Source: Fretibacter rubidus | Lineage (GTDB): Bacteria; Pseudomonadota; Alphaproteobacteria; Caulobacterales; Maricaulaceae | NCBI RefSeq assembly: GCF_041429785.1 | Contig: NZ_CP163423.1 | Span: forward strand, 3,386,491 to 3,450,490 | Direction of reading: 5' to 3' | DNA length: 64,000 nt | Part shown: positions 53,302 to 62,074 of the stretch, piece after piece | How the letters are laid out: every line of letters starts with the position of its first letter | How positions within the stretch are numbered: the stretch's first letter is position 1 | The notes under the pieces: model-generated | The model's input: the letters and a program-made list of their open reading frames with translations, nothing else | What the model was told of the DNA's origin: nothing | The model's database searches: none | Translations under genes and position numbers: made by a program

Positions 53302-54138
53302 ATGAACGATATAAGCGACACATTAAATCACGCAGGCGCCAACGCAGGTCTGCCGTCCCAAACGCGCCGTTTTGGACGCGTGAATTGGATGGGGCTGTGG
53401 ACACTTTATACGAAAGAAGTGAAACGCTTTTGGCGTGTGGGGCCGCAAACACTGCTTGCGCCTGTCGTGTCCAACTTGCTTTATTTAACCGTTTTTGTGT
53501 TTGCCTTTGCTGAAAACCGCGCAGGCGGGGCGGACGGCTTTATCACCTTTTTAATTCCGGGACTGATTATGCTCGGCATCCTTAATAATTCATCCGCCAA
53601 TAGCAGTAGCTCTATGATGACGGGTAAGATGATGGGCTCTATTATTGATGTGCTGATGCCGCCGCTGTCCCATGTAGAATTGGCGCTGGGTTATATATTT
53701 GGCGCGGCGACGCGCGGCTTTTGCGTGGCTGTATTCACGGCCATCGTTCTGTCTATCTTTGGCCTCACATGGCCCATGCATTGGTGGGCTGTTTTATACT
53801 TCGGCGTATCGGCAGCGCTGATGCTGGGGATGGTTGGTTTGCTGTCTGGAATTTGGGCTGAAAAATTTGACCAATTGGCGGTCGTCAATCAATTTGTTAT
53901 TCTGCCGCTATCTTTCCTGTCCGGCACATTTTATTCCATCACAGTCCTGCCAGAGATTTGGCAGAAAATCATTCTTTTTAACCCGCTGTTTTATCTTATT
54001 GACGGATTTCGGTTTGGGTTTCTGGGGACATCAGATGGTCATGTTATGACGGGTGTCATCGTATCGGCTGTTATCAATATCATTTTATTTCTAGTCTGCT
54101 TGCGGGTGTTAAAATCTGGCTGGCGGCTAAAGGCTTAG
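53302..54138 (+). CDS. ABC-2 type transporter permease
   Basis: A 278-residue inner-membrane protein with six helices. LYTKEVKRFWRVGPQTLLAP is the N-terminal coupling segment and VNQFVILPLSFLSGTFYSIT then ILPEIWQKIILFNPLFYLID is the characteristic late motif of ABC-2 permeases (NodJ/YadH-type). The partner ATPase is not adjacent: the next gene is argD and the other side is gcrA. It must use an ATPase encoded elsewhere. Substrate (polysaccharide, lipid or drug) unknown. The start has no strong ribosome site. Confidence 0.9.
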   Translation: MNDISDTLNHAGANAGLPSQTRRFGRVNWMGLWTLYTKEVKRFWRVGPQTLLAPVVSNLLYLTVFVFAFAENRAGGADGFITFLIPGLIMLGILNNSSANSSSSMMTGKMMGSIIDVLMPPLSHVELALGYIFGAATRGFCVAVFTAIVLSIFGLTWPMHWWAVLYFGVSAALMLGMVGLLSGIWAEKFDQLAVVNQFVILPLSFLSGTFYSITVLPEIWQKIILFNPLFYLIDGFRFGFLGTSDGHVMTGVIVSAVINIILFLVCLRVLKSGWRLKA

Positions 54139-54159
54139 TTAAAAATATAGGAGGCCGTT

Positions 54160-55365
54160 ATGGCACAAGGGGACCATCTTTATAATTGTTACATGCCGCC
54201 CGCGCAGGAATTTGTGCGCGGCGAAGGCGCTTATCTCTACACAGAAGATAATGAGAAATATCTTGATTTCATCGCAGGAATTTCGGTCAATTGCCTCGGC
54301 CATGGTCATCCTGCGCCGATGAACGCATTGAAAGAACAAGCGGAAAAAGTCTGGCACCTCTCTGGCATGTTCCGCATCCAAGGCACCTATACGCTGGCCG
54401 ATAAATACTGCGCCGCGCTGCCCTTTGCCGAAAAAGTCTTTTTCACCAATTCAGGTGCAGAGGCGTTGGAATGTGCGATGAAAACAGCCCGCAAATATCA
54501 CTACGATCGTGGTGACGTTGACCGCTATGATATCCTCACCTTTCAAGGCGCGTTTCATGGCCGTACATTCGCGACGATTAACGCCGGCGGTAATCCGAAA
54601 TATCTCAAGGGCTTTGGTCCCGCGCTGCCCGGTTTCATTAGCCTGCCATTTGCAGATCATGAGGCCCTAGAAGCCGCAGTCTCTGATACGACAGCTGCGA
54701 TCTTGGTCGAACCCGTGCAAGGCGAAGGCGGGCTACGGCCTCTGCCGACGCAGTGTCTTCAAGGTCTGCGTAAACTATGTGACGAAAAAGGCATCTTGCT
54801 GATTTATGATGAAGTCCAATGCGGTGCGGGCCGGACGGGCAAATTGTTCGCCCATCAATGGGCTGAAAACGCCGAACCTGATATTATGGCTGTCGCCAAA
54901 GGTGTTGGCGGCGGTTTCCCTATGGGCGCGTGTATTGCCACAGAGGCAGCTGCGGCGGGCATGGTGCCTGGTACGCACGGCTCGACCTATGGCGGCAATC
55001 CGCTGGCTATGGCGGTTGGCAATGCGGTGTTTGACGAAATTTCAAAGCCCGAATTTCTCGATAATGTGAACCGTGTGTCTAATTTCCTTGTGCAGCAATT
55101 TGAAGGCTTAAAAGATGAGTTTCCTGACGTCGTTGTGGAGCTTCGCGGCAAGGGACTTCTGTGCGGGATGCAGCTTAAAAAACCAGCCGTAGAGGTGCGT
55201 AAAATGTTGCTCGAGCGCAAGATGCTTGGCGGCTCTGCGGGGGATAATACGCTGCGCCTCGCCCCGCCGCTAATCATCACCGAGGACCACGTCCGCGAAG
55301 CGATTGCCATTATGCGCGACGCCTTTACTGAGGCGCGTGCTCTGGATGATGTTGAGCTAGCCTAG
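54160..55365 (+). CDS. argD: Acetylornithine/succinyldiaminopimelate aminotransferase
   Basis: A 401-residue PLP-dependent class-III aminotransferase for arginine (and often lysine) biosynthesis. FFTNSGAEALECAMKTARKY binds the cofactor phosphate, GAFHGRTFATI and LIYDEVQCGAGRTGKLFAHQ follow, and the PLP lysine is K247 in AVAKGVGGGFPMG. The gene starts 21 bp after the ABC permease with AGGAGG before the ATG. argF and dapB lie 0.8 kb on, so argD-argF form the usual alphaproteobacterial pair, here interrupted by a UrcA gene on the opposite strand. A terminator follows directly. Confidence 0.94.
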   Translation: MAQGDHLYNCYMPPAQEFVRGEGAYLYTEDNEKYLDFIAGISVNCLGHGHPAPMNALKEQAEKVWHLSGMFRIQGTYTLADKYCAALPFAEKVFFTNSGAEALECAMKTARKYHYDRGDVDRYDILTFQGAFHGRTFATINAGGNPKYLKGFGPALPGFISLPFADHEALEAAVSDTTAAILVEPVQGEGGLRPLPTQCLQGLRKLCDEKGILLIYDEVQCGAGRTGKLFAHQWAENAEPDIMAVAKGVGGGFPMGACIATEAAAAGMVPGTHGSTYGGNPLAMAVGNAVFDEISKPEFLDNVNRVSNFLVQQFEGLKDEFPDVVVELRGKGLLCGMQLKKPAVEVRKMLLERKMLGGSAGDNTLRLAPPLIITEDHVREAIAIMRDAFTEARALDDVELA

Positions 55366-55369
55366 ATAT

Positions 55370-55395
55370 AAAACAGGCCCGATAGGGCCTGTTTT
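55370..55395 (+). terminator. Rho-independent terminator of argD
   Basis: AAAACAGGCCC (55370-55380), loop GATA, GGGCCTGTTTT (55385-55395): a perfect 11-bp stem starting 5 bp after the argD stop. The symmetrical A and T tails would let it act on both strands, so it may also end the UrcA transcript. Confidence 0.9.
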
Positions 55396-55424
55396 CAATA
55401 TGACTTGTCCTGAGTAAAATGCGC

Positions 55425-55823
55425 CTAATTTAAAGCGGCCGTTTGTAATATGGCAGCCTTGCCTTTGTGGAAGGCTGTCAATTCATCAATATCGGCGTCA
55501 ATCACAAATTGATTGACCAAATCAGCCGCACAGCGTTTTTTCGACACAGGCTGGCCCAAATCGTTGACATTATTACCAACCATGCAAGCGCGACGGGCTT
55601 TGGACGTCATCTTCGCGTAAACGGACTCTAAGCCGCTAGCTGTTTTCGTCTCACTGCGTGTGAATTTCACACTATGCACGGTTTTCACCACGGCGCTCTC
55701 GCTCACGAGGGCATTGGCGGTTGTTGGCATAACGCCGATTGCGGCGAAAGACGTCGTCGCAATTAATGCGGCATTGACAAAACGGACTTTACGGGACAGG
55801 TTTTTATATTGTTGGGTAAGCAT
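55425..55823 (-). CDS. UrcA-family exported protein
   Basis: A 132-residue protein with a signal peptide (about 1-38, ending TTANA). ESVYAKMTSKARRACMVGNN and the later Cys in KKRCAADLV match the UrcA family, small periplasmic proteins with two conserved cysteines, common in Caulobacterales and Sphingomonadales and of unknown function. The ATG at 55823 has GGAG at a good distance; an ATG 10 codons upstream would spoil the signal. It is inserted between argD and argF on the opposite strand. A terminator-like hairpin lies antisense in its 5' leader. Confidence 0.75.
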   Translation of the reverse strand: MLTQQYKNLSRKVRFVNAALIATTSFAAIGVMPTTANALVSESAVVKTVHSVKFTRSETKTASGLESVYAKMTSKARRACMVGNNVNDLGQPVSKKRCAADLVNQFVIDADIDELTAFHKGKAAILQTAALN

Positions 55824-55858
55824 GTTCGACTCCATTGTAATATGCTTGTTCACAATTG

Positions 55859-55889
55859 CGGCAAGGTGGCAGCCTTGCCGTATTTTTTT
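55859..55889 (+). terminator. Orphan terminator-like hairpin antisense to the UrcA leader
   Basis: CGGCAAGG (55859-55866), loop TGGCAG, CCTTGCCG (55873-55880), then TATTTTTTT. This is a canonical + strand terminator, but the nearest + strand gene (argD) already has one at 55370. It could end an antisense or small RNA, or work as a 5' leader structure for the minus-strand gene. Confidence 0.6.
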
Positions 55890-56129
55890 GAGGGGTTGAA
55901 CCTCATCCCTAACCTCACTTTTTTATGATGTTTCGCAACGTACGACAGCGTTTTACCCGCGAATATAAAAGTCATGCTGAAACTTTGACGCCCTAGACAT
56001 CGATTTGCATAATTCTTGATAGGCCCGTGTCTGCTGCGGCCTGTTTTGTCATCGTTTAAGCCCTGTTTTATTTAGGTGGAAATTGACGCCGCTTTTCGGT
56101 AAGCGTTATTTTTGCCTATAGGGTTCGCT

Positions 56130-57053
56130 ATGACACAGCACTTTATTTCTCTTGCCGATATTCCTGCGACAGAGCTACGCGCGATATTGGATAACGCCCA
56201 TAGTCGTAAGAAAGCCAGAGACGGTTGGCCGAAGGGCAAAATTGACGCGGACGCGCCGATGGACGGGCGGACGCTCGCGCTTATTTTTGAAAAATCATCA
56301 ACGCGCACACGGTTTTCCTTTGATATGGGCATGCGCCAATTGGGCGGCACGTCTATCACAGCGACTAGCTCCGATATGCAATTGGGGCGAGGCGAGACGA
56401 TAGAGGATACAGCCAAAGTCCTGTCGCGCTTTGTCGACGGTATCATGCTGCGCGCCAATAGCCACGATACGTTGACGGCGCTGGCCCAAAATGCCTCTAT
56501 TCCCGTCATCAACGGCCTGACGGATTATAATCACCCGTGCCAGATCATGGCGGATTTACAAACGCTTGAGGAACGCGGCGGTGATTTGTCTGATATGACC
56601 CTGACATGGGTGGGTGACGGGAATAATGTGGCGGTGTCCTTTATTAATGCGGCGGCTAAATTTGGTTACCGCCTGCGCCTGTCTTGTGCGCAAGGCTATA
56701 CTGTCCCGGGTCAATATGTTGAGGCCGCTCGTGCCAAAGGCGCAGATATCACGGTCGAGCCTGATCCGCTCTTCGCTTGTCAAAATACAGACGTCGTGAT
56801 TGCGGATACATTTGTCTCAATGGGTGACACGGATGCCGATAAACGCCTCGCTGACTTGATGCCTTATCAAGTGACTGACGCGCTGATGAGCGCATCGGCA
56901 AAAGACGCCATATTCCTGCACTGCTTGCCCGCGCACCGGGGCGAAGAAGTGGCGGCCTCTGTCATTGACGGGCCAAACTCCGCCGTTTTTGACGAAGCGG
57001 AAAACCGCCTTCACGCGCAAAAGGCGATTATCACTTGGTGCTTTGACGCGTGA
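56130..57053 (+). CDS. argF: Ornithine carbamoyltransferase
   Basis: A 307-residue enzyme that makes citrulline from ornithine and carbamoyl phosphate. The carbamoyl-phosphate site is [11 protein letters not shown], the ornithine-side motif is [11 protein letters not shown], and [15 protein letters not shown] residues appear as [21 protein letters not shown] chose the ATG at 56130 with AGGG 6 bases before; an upstream TTG is possible. The dapB GTG overlaps the TGA stop (GTGA), so argF and dapB are translationally coupled. The 306-bp gap before argF (UrcA coding start to here) holds the argF promoter; I saw no ARG box I could rely on. Confidence 0.95.
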   Translation: MTQHFISLADIPATELRAILDNAHSRKKARDGWPKGKIDADAPMDGRTLALIFEKSSTRTRFSFDMGMRQLGGTSITATSSDMQLGRGETIEDTAKVLSRFVDGIMLRANSHDTLTALAQNASIPVINGLTDYNHPCQIMADLQTLEERGGDLSDMTLTWVGDGNNVAVSFINAAAKFGYRLRLSCAQGYTVPGQYVEAARAKGADITVEPDPLFACQNTDVVIADTFVSMGDTDADKRLADLMPYQVTDALMSASAKDAIFLHCLPAHRGEEVAASVIDGPNSAVFDEAENRLHAQKAIITWCFDA

Positions 57054-57862
57054 GCGACCCTGTCAAAATAGGCGTGCTGGGTGCTGATGGGCGTATGGGT
57101 CGCGCGGTCGTGAAGGCGATTTCGCGTAACGCCCGCGCGACGTTAACAGCCGCATTGACCGCCCCCAATGCCGCGACTTTGGGCAAAGATGCCGGCACTG
57201 TTGCGGGGATAGAGCCCTGCGGCGTTCTGATGTCTGATGACATAGCGGCGGGGCTTGCGGATTGTGATGTGTTGATTGACTTCTCCCGCCCGCAAGCCGC
57301 GATTGATACGGTGCTCGCGATGCACGGCACAAAGTGCCAGACTTTCGTGACGGGAACGACAGGCTATAGCGATACAGAGGCAAAAGCCTTAACAGAAGCT
57401 GCTGGCGGCATCACATTGCTGCAATCAGGGAATTTTTCACTGGGCGTAAATTTGCTAGAGGTCTTGGTCGAACACGCCGCCCGTGCGCTTGGCCCCGATT
57501 GGGATATTGATATCGCAGAGCAGCATCATAAACATAAAATAGACTCGCCCAGCGGCACCGCGCTGATGCTCGGCGAAGCAGCCGCCAAGGGGCGGGGTAA
57601 AACGTTATCTGATATACGCGCGCCCATCCGCGAGCTTTCTGACGCGCCGCGCAAAGACGGTGATATCGGCTTTAGCGCCATACGCGGCGGCGATATTATC
57701 GGCGTCCATGACGTGCATTTCATCAACCCATTAGAGACCCTAATGCTGTCCCACCGCGCGGGCGACAGGTCACTCTTTGCTGTTGGGGCTGTGACCGCTG
57801 CTCTTTGGGCTGTGCAACAAAAAGCAGGGCGCTATACCATGCGCGATGTGTTGGGGCTTTAA
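57050..57862 (+). CDS. dapB: 4-hydroxy-tetrahydrodipicolinate reductase
   Basis: A 270-residue NAD(P)H enzyme of the diaminopimelate/lysine pathway. The dinucleotide motif is [13 protein letters not shown], the catalytic region is [18 protein letters not shown] (His-His and Lys-x-Asp-x-Pro-Ser-Gly), and GTTGYSDTE and [11 protein letters not shown] are typical. It starts with GTG overlapping the argF stop. Together they form an amino-acid biosynthesis operon; with argD nearby (which can also serve lysine synthesis) the grouping makes sense. Confidence 0.95.
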   Translation: MSDPVKIGVLGADGRMGRAVVKAISRNARATLTAALTAPNAATLGKDAGTVAGIEPCGVLMSDDIAAGLADCDVLIDFSRPQAAIDTVLAMHGTKCQTFVTGTTGYSDTEAKALTEAAGGITLLQSGNFSLGVNLLEVLVEHAARALGPDWDIDIAEQHHKHKIDSPSGTALMLGEAAAKGRGKTLSDIRAPIRELSDAPRKDGDIGFSAIRGGDIIGVHDVHFINPLETLMLSHRAGDRSLFAVGAVTAALWAVQQKAGRYTMRDVLGL

Positions 57863-57893
57863 ACGGGGCTTGACCTGAGCACCATTAATATTA

Positions 57894-57918
57894 CGATATA
57901 TAAATAATTTATATATCG
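57894..57918. promoter_or_regulatory. Perfect 25-bp palindrome, probable autoregulatory operator of the MarR gene
   Basis: CGATATATAAA (57894-57904) and TTTATATATCG (57908-57918) are exact reverse complements around TAA. The palindrome ends 8 bp before the MarR start codon and lies within the 64-bp gap after dapB. AT-rich dyads of this size next to the gene are typical MarR sites, so self-repression is likely. Confidence 0.7.
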
Positions 57919-57926
57919 GATTAATT

Positions 57927-58547
57927 ATGGCGCTATCACCTCAAAAACTTGATGATTTTGTTTCTATCCTCACGGGGGTCACAGATTTCTTAAATATAGA
58001 TCGTGGGCAATATAGCTTATCAAGGCGCTATATTGATTTTTCGCCTATGACCTATGCAGCTTTGCGCTGGATAGCGGCCGCGACGCGTCCCACACCCACA
58101 CGACTAGCAGACCATTTGGGGACGGCACCTGCGACGGTGACGTCATTACTTAACCGATTAGAAACGGCCGAATTGCTGGCGCGCGCGCCGTCCGCCCGCG
58201 ACAGACGCCGTATAGAGCTTCACTTAACGGCGCGCGGGCGGCGGGCCGCAGACGCTATTGCCGCCGATGACCGCGCCCATGTCACATCCATGCTTTCGCA
58301 ATTACCGAAAGACCGTATTGATGGTTTTTTGCAAGATATCGCTATGATTGTGCCAAGCTCAGGTTCAGGGTCGGACGATAAGACAAAGCCCGAGGATGAC
58401 GCGCAAAAGTCCCGGATCCTCAAAACTCTATCTGGCCCGAAACCTCTATCTGGTCCCAGCCTTTTAGGCCGCAAAGGCAAACGCGGTAAATCATCCAATC
58501 CGTCCATGGCGACAGAGCGGCGCAAACCGACCCGCAAGCCGCGTTAA
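57927..58547 (+). CDS. MarR-family transcriptional regulator with basic tail
   Basis: A 206-residue protein. The winged-helix domain spans about 25-130: ADHLGTAPATVTSLLNRLET is the recognition helix region and APSARDRRRIELHLTARGRR is the wing (the D-x-R-x-x-x-L-T-xG pattern). Residues 145-206 form a flexible Ser/Lys/Arg/Pro-rich tail (GRKGKRGKSSNPSMATERRK), longer than the 140-160 usual for MarR and unusual. The palindrome just upstream is the likely binding site. The target is not evident from neighbours; it might act on any of the efflux genes here, but their palindromes differ in sequence. Confidence 0.85.
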   Translation: MALSPQKLDDFVSILTGVTDFLNIDRGQYSLSRRYIDFSPMTYAALRWIAAATRPTPTRLADHLGTAPATVTSLLNRLETAELLARAPSARDRRRIELHLTARGRRAADAIAADDRAHVTSMLSQLPKDRIDGFLQDIAMIVPSSGSGSDDKTKPEDDAQKSRILKTLSGPKPLSGPSLLGRKGKRGKSSNPSMATERRKPTRKPR

Positions 58548-58559
58548 ACGAAAGCTGTC

Positions 58560-59324
58560 TTAAATCTTCCAGCCGTAATGCAGTGCGGCAATACCGCCTG
58601 TGTAATCTTCATAACCAACGCGAGCAAAACCAGCGTCGCGTACCATATCGGCAAAGGGCTCTTGGCGGGGAAAGCGGCGGATAGACTCGACCAGATATTG
58701 GTAGCTCTCTTTGTCACCTGCCAGCAACCCACCAAGGCGGGGTATAACTGCAAAGCTATAGGCATCGTAAATCTCGCGCAGGACTTTGGCAGGTGGCGTT
58801 GAAAATTCCAATATAAACAACCGTCCGCCGGGCTTTAAAACGCGGTAAAATTCGCGCAACGCTTGGGGGCGGTCTGTGACGTTGCGGATCCCAAAACTAA
58901 TGGTTAGTGCGTCGGCATAATTATCAGCAAAGGGCAAGCTTTCCGCATTACCGCAAACCCGTGTGATATCCAGCCCCGCATCACGACGCGCGTCAGTGCC
59001 CGCGATTAACATCTCTGCATTAATATCGCAGACAATAGCGCGCGCGGACGGCCCGCCGCGACGTTTGCGCACCTCATCGGCTTTTTTAATAAATGTCCGC
59101 GCCAGGTCACCTGTGCCCCCCGCGACATCAATCAGAACCTCGCCCGGTTGCGGGTTGACTTTGGTCAGGGTCAGTTCTTTCCACACGCGGTGAACGCCCA
59201 TGGACATGGCATCATTCATCAAGTCATATTTAGGCGCAACGGCATCAAACACGCCGCGCACACGGCTTTGTTTCTCGCTGGCGGGAATATCTTCAAATCC
59301 AAAGTCGATTGTCTTTTCAGTCAT
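58560..59324 (-). CDS. ubiE: Bifunctional ubiquinone/menaquinone C-methyltransferase
   Basis: A 254-residue SAM enzyme that methylates ring C of the quinone precursor. The motifs are VFDAVAPKYDLMNDAMSMGV and HRVWK, IDVAGGTGDLARTF (SAM motif I), ALTISFGIRNVTDRPQALRE and GRLFILEFSTP, and the final GGIAALHYGWKI is a UbiE signature. It is divergent from mutM across 59 bp, a pair conserved near dnaA in alphaproteobacteria. Confidence 0.96.
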   Translation of the reverse strand: MTEKTIDFGFEDIPASEKQSRVRGVFDAVAPKYDLMNDAMSMGVHRVWKELTLTKVNPQPGEVLIDVAGGTGDLARTFIKKADEVRKRRGGPSARAIVCDINAEMLIAGTDARRDAGLDITRVCGNAESLPFADNYADALTISFGIRNVTDRPQALREFYRVLKPGGRLFILEFSTPPAKVLREIYDAYSFAVIPRLGGLLAGDKESYQYLVESIRRFPRQEPFADMVRDAGFARVGYEDYTGGIAALHYGWKI

Positions 59325-59383
59325 AAGGTCTATCTGTCATAAAAATATCTCTCTGACTATAGGACAACTGACCATGGGACATC

Positions 59384-60232
59384 ATGCCCGAATTACCTGA
59401 AGTCGAAACCGTGCGCCGTGGCCTTGCGCCCGTCATGGACGGGGCGGTGTTTAGCCGTGTCACCTTAAACCGGGCGGATTTGCGCTTTCCTTTTGCAGAA
59501 CGCTTTGCGCAGCGCCTGACGGGGGCCACCGTCAATAGCCTCACGCGGCGGGCCAAATTCCTCCAAGCTGAGCTCTCCACGGGAGAGCGTCTGTTCATGC
59601 ACCTCGGCATGTCGGGACGCTTCACGATCGAAGCCGACGTGAATAACACACCGGGTGTTTTCACGCACCAAGCGGGCGATACAAATCCCAAACATGACCA
59701 TGTCGTGTTCGAATTTAACAATGGGGCGCGCGTGACCTATAATGACCCGCGCCGTTTTGGTTTTATGGAATTAATTGCCTCTGGTGCGCCCTACCGCCTT
59801 GACGGTATCGGGCCAGAACCGCTGGGTAATGATTTTTCAGCCCCCGTTCTGCGGACTGCGCTTAAAGGTAAAAAGTCCAAGATCAAAGCCGCGCTGCTGG
59901 ATCAACATGTCGTTGCGGGGCTGGGTAATATCTATGTCTGCGAAGCGCTGTATAAAGCTGGCATCTCGCCCAAACGCGCGGCAGGAAGACTAACAGTGGC
60001 AGAGACTGAACGCCTTGTCGGTCATATCAAAGAGGTCCTAAACCGCGCCATCGCGGCGGGCGGGTCCTCGCTCAACGATTTCGCGAGCACAGACGGCGCC
60101 CTCGGCTATTTCCAACACAGCTTTGACGTCTACGGCCGCGAAGGCGAGGCCTGTAAAGCCTGCACCGCGCCCATCGTCAGGATCGTGCAATCAGGACGAT
60201 CGAGCTTTTATTGCAAGAGCTGTCAGGGGTGA
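59384..60232 (+). CDS. mutM: Formamidopyrimidine-DNA glycosylase
   Basis: A 282-residue bifunctional glycosylase/AP lyase that excises 8-oxoguanine. It starts MPELPEVETVRRGL (catalytic Pro2 after Met removal, and Glu3), with the lysine region RRAKFLQAELSTGERLFMHL, the H2TH motif at about 180-210 (LDQHVVAGLGNIYVCEALYK) and a C-terminal zinc finger CKAC-x16-CKSC at about 260-280. Length fits the family. The next gene begins 4 bp after its stop. Confidence 0.97.
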   Translation: MPELPEVETVRRGLAPVMDGAVFSRVTLNRADLRFPFAERFAQRLTGATVNSLTRRAKFLQAELSTGERLFMHLGMSGRFTIEADVNNTPGVFTHQAGDTNPKHDHVVFEFNNGARVTYNDPRRFGFMELIASGAPYRLDGIGPEPLGNDFSAPVLRTALKGKKSKIKAALLDQHVVAGLGNIYVCEALYKAGISPKRAAGRLTVAETERLVGHIKEVLNRAIAAGGSSLNDFASTDGALGYFQHSFDVYGREGEACKACTAPIVRIVQSGRSSFYCKSCQG

Positions 60233-60236
60233 GGGT

Positions 60237-60809
60237 GTGACGCATGAATTCTCGGACATATCTTTAACATTCACCGTTGAAAATGATTACGATATTGAGG
60301 CCGTCAATCAGAGGTTCCACGACCTATCGCAAGCTTTGCAAGACCATGAATTTATTGGACTGAATAAAGACTGGGCGCTGTGCTATCAATTGAAACTGAT
60401 GCCAGGCATTGTGACTTACCAGATTAATGGTGAGCCGCTGCGGGATAAAGACGAAAGAGATTTATCCTTTCGCGTCGAAAGCATAATTGACCACGCTTAC
60501 CAATTATTATGGGGTGGGGCGTTCTCGCAAGCTTTTGGTAAGCCTTACGCTCTTGATATTGAAGGGTCGGGGATTGCGTATGACCTCACAAGACAAGGTG
60601 ATGTCCTGAAAATGCAAACGACACATGATCAGGTAGATGACGCCCTGTTTAACTTAAAGCCGCTACAGTTTCTTACAGCCACCGCCGAGCATTATGAGCG
60701 AACCATTCGGACGATGTTAAAGCTGCATAAGCCCCTTCGCGCCCATGCGGGATTTATGCGCTCTATCCCCAATATTAGGTTGATTGATTATTATGCCTCT
60801 GTTTTATAG
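60237..60809 (+). CDS. Conserved-looking hypothetical protein
   Basis: A 190-residue protein I do not recognise. It starts at GTG with GGGGTGAGG just upstream, 4 bp after mutM, so it is probably translated with it. It is soluble, has no signal or membrane helix, contains one Cys (residue about 55) and is rich in aromatic and acidic residues. YDIEAVNQRFHDLSQALQDH and EHYERTIRTMLKLHKPLRAH look like amphipathic helices around a beta-rich middle. No catalytic motif is visible. Codon use resembles that of its neighbours. A longer frame begins inside mutM, but its first part is the mutM zinc finger region read in another frame. Confidence 0.55.
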   Translation: MTHEFSDISLTFTVENDYDIEAVNQRFHDLSQALQDHEFIGLNKDWALCYQLKLMPGIVTYQINGEPLRDKDERDLSFRVESIIDHAYQLLWGGAFSQAFGKPYALDIEGSGIAYDLTRQGDVLKMQTTHDQVDDALFNLKPLQFLTATAEHYERTIRTMLKLHKPLRAHAGFMRSIPNIRLIDYYASVL

Positions 60810-60816
60810 TGGCCCC

Positions 60817-61944
60817 TCACAAAACCCCCGTCACATAGAGCCTGACCTTTAACCCGCCGTGGGCGATGGGGGCACCTGTTGGTTTCCAGGGGAGTTTTGT
60901 GGCTTCGGCGAGCTGTGTATCGGCGGTAATCATACCGATGCGCCAGCCTGAAAACCGGTCGCGCATGACATTGCCAAAGCTGCTGTAGAGGGCAAAGAGG
61001 TCTTTCTTTTTGCCGATACGGGCGCCGTAGGGCGGATTGACCATCACTAATCCCTTTGGGCCGTCTGGCGGCACGGCGTGGGACAGTGCGGTGGGCGCAA
61101 AATGGCAGATGTCGTCCACGCCCGCGCGGGCCGCGTTGTCTTTGGCAAATCCAATCACATTGACGTTGCGGTCTGATCCGTAAAATTGGGCTGTGGTCTC
61201 GCGCCTTTGCCAGCCGTCTTTAATGGCTTGCACAGCGTCTGCGTCATAACTCACAAGTTTTTCAAAAGCGAAATGTCTGGCCCGGCCTGCCATCATATTG
61301 CGGGCAATCTCTGCGGCCTCGATGAGGAACGTGCCCGAGCCGCACATCGGGTCTACCACAGGCTCATGGCCCGTATAGCCGCATCCGCGTAAGGCCAGCG
61401 CCGCCATGGTCTCTCGCATTGGGGCTTTGCCCATGGCTTGTTTATGGCCGCGTTTATGGAGGCCTTCTCCTGATGTATCGACTGATAGCTGCACATTATT
61501 ATCATCAATGCGGGCTTTAATAATGATGTCGGCGGTGGTGACAGAGCTGGCGATGGTCGCGCCGAACTCCTCGGCTATGGCGCGCTCTAGCCGTTCAATC
61601 GCGGCTCCTGCGTGGTAAATCTTGCTTTTGCGGTTGGTCACCACCTCGACCTTGACGCTATGGCCAGGCGTGAGTGTTGCGCCCCACGGAAATTTACGTG
61701 CGCGTTTATCAAGCTGCGCCAGATGAAACGCGCGAAATTCGCCGATTCGCGCTAGCACTTTGGACGGCCCGCGCAGGGTCAGGTTCGCGCGCCAGACATC
61801 ATGCCAGCCGCCCCAAATGGTGACACCGCCGCCCGTGGCCTTAGCGCGGGAAAAGCCAGCGGCTTTGACTTCGTTTAGCAAGAGCGCTTCTAGCCCCGGC
61901 GGGGTGGAGAGAAAAATTTCAAAACTGTTTGGCGTGTCCGTCAT
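60817..61944 (-). CDS. THUMP-domain class I RNA methyltransferase (RlmL-like)
   Basis: A 375-residue enzyme. An N-terminal ferredoxin-like and THUMP region (about 1-155) is followed by a Rossmann methyltransferase with DPMCGSGTFLIEAA (SAM motif I) and MVNPPYGARIG (NPPY-type catalytic motif of N2-guanine or N6-adenine methylation). It resembles the N-terminal half of E. coli RlmL (23S rRNA m2G2445). The target is most likely rRNA or tRNA guanosine but is not proven. An ATG 6 codons upstream (61962) is an alternative start. Convergent with the hypothetical gene (7 bp between stops). Confidence 0.88.
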   Translation of the reverse strand: MTDTPNSFEIFLSTPPGLEALLLNEVKAAGFSRAKATGGGVTIWGGWHDVWRANLTLRGPSKVLARIGEFRAFHLAQLDKRARKFPWGATLTPGHSVKVEVVTNRKSKIYHAGAAIERLERAIAEEFGATIASSVTTADIIIKARIDDNNVQLSVDTSGEGLHKRGHKQAMGKAPMRETMAALALRGCGYTGHEPVVDPMCGSGTFLIEAAEIARNMMAGRARHFAFEKLVSYDADAVQAIKDGWQRRETTAQFYGSDRNVNVIGFAKDNAARAGVDDICHFAPTALSHAVPPDGPKGLVMVNPPYGARIGKKKDLFALYSSFGNVMRDRFSGWRIGMITADTQLAEATKLPWKPTGAPIAHGGLKVRLYVTGVL

Positions 61945-62074
61945 GGCGCGCTTGTGACACATTCGCCCGTCCTGCGCTATGGTTTCTCGGGCGACATGCT
62001 ATCCCTTGCGCGAGTGCCTTAAAACCGTGTAAAGCGCGCCCTAATAAAGAGACGACCCTAAGTAGGAGGCGCAT

